Of a stretch of DNA of 6,105 bases, positions 5,068-6,105 are shown piece after piece. Where the stretch lies: assembly GCA_025774615.1 (NCBI GenBank), contig JALGVQ010000168.1:1-6105 (forward strand). The letters are read 5' to 3'. This stretch comes from a bacterium (GTDB taxonomy: Bacteria; Blakebacterota; Blakebacteria; Blakebacterales; Blakebacteraceae). The translations under genes were made by a program, and so were the position numbers. Numbering within the stretch: position 1 is the stretch's first letter; every line of letters starts with the position of its first letter. The notes beneath the pieces are model-generated. The model saw nothing but the letters and a program-made list of their open reading frames with translations. It did no database searches and was not told where the DNA came from.

Positions 5068-6027
5068 ATGAAACGCAGCGTCCAGGCAGTGGTGCCTGGT
5101 TCCACCAGCAATCTTGGACCCGGATTCGATCTGTTCGGACTCGCGGTAGACCTCTATCTGAGAGTTTCAGTGAGCATAGAGGGTTCATTCAGTATGGTGG
5201 GCACCGCCGATACTGAGTGGATCATCGACTGGCAGGGGGAAGGAAGCGGTCCACCCGCCCCGGTTCCGCTCGATGACTCGAACCTGGTGGTACGAGGACT
5301 GACGCGGGTCTGGGAGTCTGCCGGCCTCGCGCTCGACGGTACGGTGGTAATCAATGGCCGGTCGGATATACCCGTGGCGCGCGGACTCGGCGCGAGCGGG
5401 GCGGCGATTGTGGCAGGCCTGCTGGCCGGTTCGCACCTTTGTGAGGCGGCGATTGATGAGGACGATCTTATCAATCTTGCCACCGCTGAGGAGGGCCACC
5501 CCGACAATGTGGCACCCTCGCTCAGGGGTGGACTCATTGCCGCAGCTGTCATGGATGATGGTGAAGTGTTCCTCCACCGGGGGAGGCTTCACGAGGATTA
5601 CCTGATCGGTGCCGTGATCCCCGAACTCGCGCTTACCACCCGTCTTGCCAGGGAAGCGCTTCCCGGCCATGTGCCCCACGCCGACGCCGTGCGCAGTCAA
5701 CAACGGGCTTTCTTTCTCTTCCACGCCCTCGAGCAGGGGTGGACCGGTCGACTCGAACGGCTCGTTCATGACACCCTTCACCAGCAATACCGGGCAAAAC
5801 TGATTCCGGCGTTTGACGACCTCTTCGATCTCGCCCGTCAGAACGGAGCCGATGCCGTCTGGTTGAGCGGCAGCGGACCAACGATCATCGTTCTCTGTGA
5901 GGGCACCATCGACGTGGTGGAAAAGGTCTGTGACCCCCTGGTTGAGCGGTGGGCCTCCGAGGGAATAAAAAGCCGGGCGGTCGTGACAGGACCGGATGAT
6001 CTGGGCGGCGCGGTGATCGAGGGATAG
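5068..6027 (+). CDS. thrB: Homoserine kinase (GHMP family)
   Basis: Phosphorylates L-homoserine with ATP to O-phosphohomoserine, the step before threonine synthase, in the cytoplasm. The 319-residue product shows the GHMP motifs in order: the N-terminal VPGSTSNLGPGFDLFGLAVD (9-28), the ATP-binding loop IPVARGLGASGAAIVAG (101-117), the homoserine kinase signature EEGHPDNVAPSLRGG (141-155), and the C-terminal WLSGSGPTIIVLC (265-277). The length is normal. The phosphate loop reads GLGASGAA rather than the common GLGSSAA, keeping the second Ser (Ser110) but losing the first. The frame is open for 95 codons upstream, but that stretch runs through the antisense of the sigma gene and the spacer; the strong ribosome site supports 5068. 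No thrA or thrC is visible, and what lies right of 6105 is unknown. Confidence 0.95.
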   Translation: MKRSVQAVVPGSTSNLGPGFDLFGLAVDLYLRVSVSIEGSFSMVGTADTEWIIDWQGEGSGPPAPVPLDDSNLVVRGLTRVWESAGLALDGTVVINGRSDIPVARGLGASGAAIVAGLLAGSHLCEAAIDEDDLINLATAEEGHPDNVAPSLRGGLIAAAVMDDGEVFLHRGRLHEDYLIGAVIPELALTTRLAREALPGHVPHADAVRSQQRAFFLFHALEQGWTGRLERLVHDTLHQQYRAKLIPAFDDLFDLARQNGADAVWLSGSGPTIIVLCEGTIDVVEKVCDPLVERWASEGIKSRAVVTGPDDLGGAVIEG

Positions 6028-6042
6028 AGGGTATCTGCGGCG

Positions 6043-6105
6043 TTACGCCTCCTCGCCGTCGTCACCATCAGATGGGATCCAGGCAGCCGGATTCGCAGCG
6101 ACGCT
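6043..6105 (-). CDS. Possible C-terminal end of a convergent gene
   Basis: Reading the minus strand in from the right edge gives 20 open codons ending at a TAA (6045-6043), with the tail AAWIPSDGDDGEEA. An acidic tail like this is typical of real C-termini, and the 15-base gap to thrB suits convergent genes. The stretch is too short to identify, and one other minus frame is open through to the edge, so this is weakly supported. Confidence 0.3.
   Translation of the reverse strand, partial: SVAANPAAWIPSDGDDGEEA

Noticed and set aside
5185-5787. Minus-strand reading frame of 200 codons inside thrB
   Set aside because: Antisense of conserved homoserine kinase motifs, with no motif of its own.
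6039-6049. GGCG-TTA-CGCC hairpin as a thrB terminator
   Set aside because: Four-base stem with a three-base loop and no T-run; common by chance in GC-rich DNA.

Overview
The window looks like ordinary bacterial chromosome: dense genes, short spacers, ATGA-type overlaps, Shine-Dalgarno sites ahead of several starts, and a GC content that looks to be in the high fifties by eye. I see no tRNA, rRNA, CRISPR array, insertion sequence or phage gene. The organism cannot be named from this. Two ECF sigma/anti-sigma operons beside an orphan Rrf2 regulator would suit a free-living Gram-negative lineage, for example in the FCB/Gemmatimonadota-like range, but that is only a guess. Two proteins with long parts outside the inner membrane fit a cell with a periplasm.

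Layout. (1) Positions 1-1131, minus strand: an ECF sigma factor followed by an overlapping gene for a membrane anti-sigma factor with an H-x3-C-x2-C zinc motif, cut by the left edge. (2) Positions 1270-2596, plus strand: endonuclease III (nth), overlapped by a histidine phosphatase of the phosphoglycerate-mutase type. (3) Positions 2645-3100, minus strand: an Rrf2-family regulator with three cysteines placed to bind an Fe-S cluster. The spacer upstream of it (3101-3220) carries a nested inverted repeat over the likely promoter. (4) Positions 3221-4911, minus strand: a compact three-gene ECF operon made of a sigma factor, an anti-sigma factor that lacks all cysteines, and a membrane-anchored periplasmic protein of the CnrX/Spy/CpxP type with an LTPEQ motif. 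(5) Positions 5068-6027, plus strand: homoserine kinase (thrB), divergent from operon 4. The last 63 bases may hold the end of a convergent gene.

How the parts may work together. The two ECF modules are the distinctive feature. In each, the sigma factor is held by a co-transcribed single-pass anti-sigma factor and would be released by an envelope or redox cue. The second module adds a periplasmic sensor, as in the cnrYXH logic, but its anti-sigma factor has no zinc site, so a direct thiol switch is ruled out there. The Rrf2 protein probably represses its own gene. The nth/phosphatase pair and thrB are housekeeping genes with no evident link to the regulators. No wholly new system is visible. 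The best leads are the nested dyad at 3131-3178, the cysteine-free anti-sigma/sensor pair, and the sensor's Arg-Gly and poly-proline tail.
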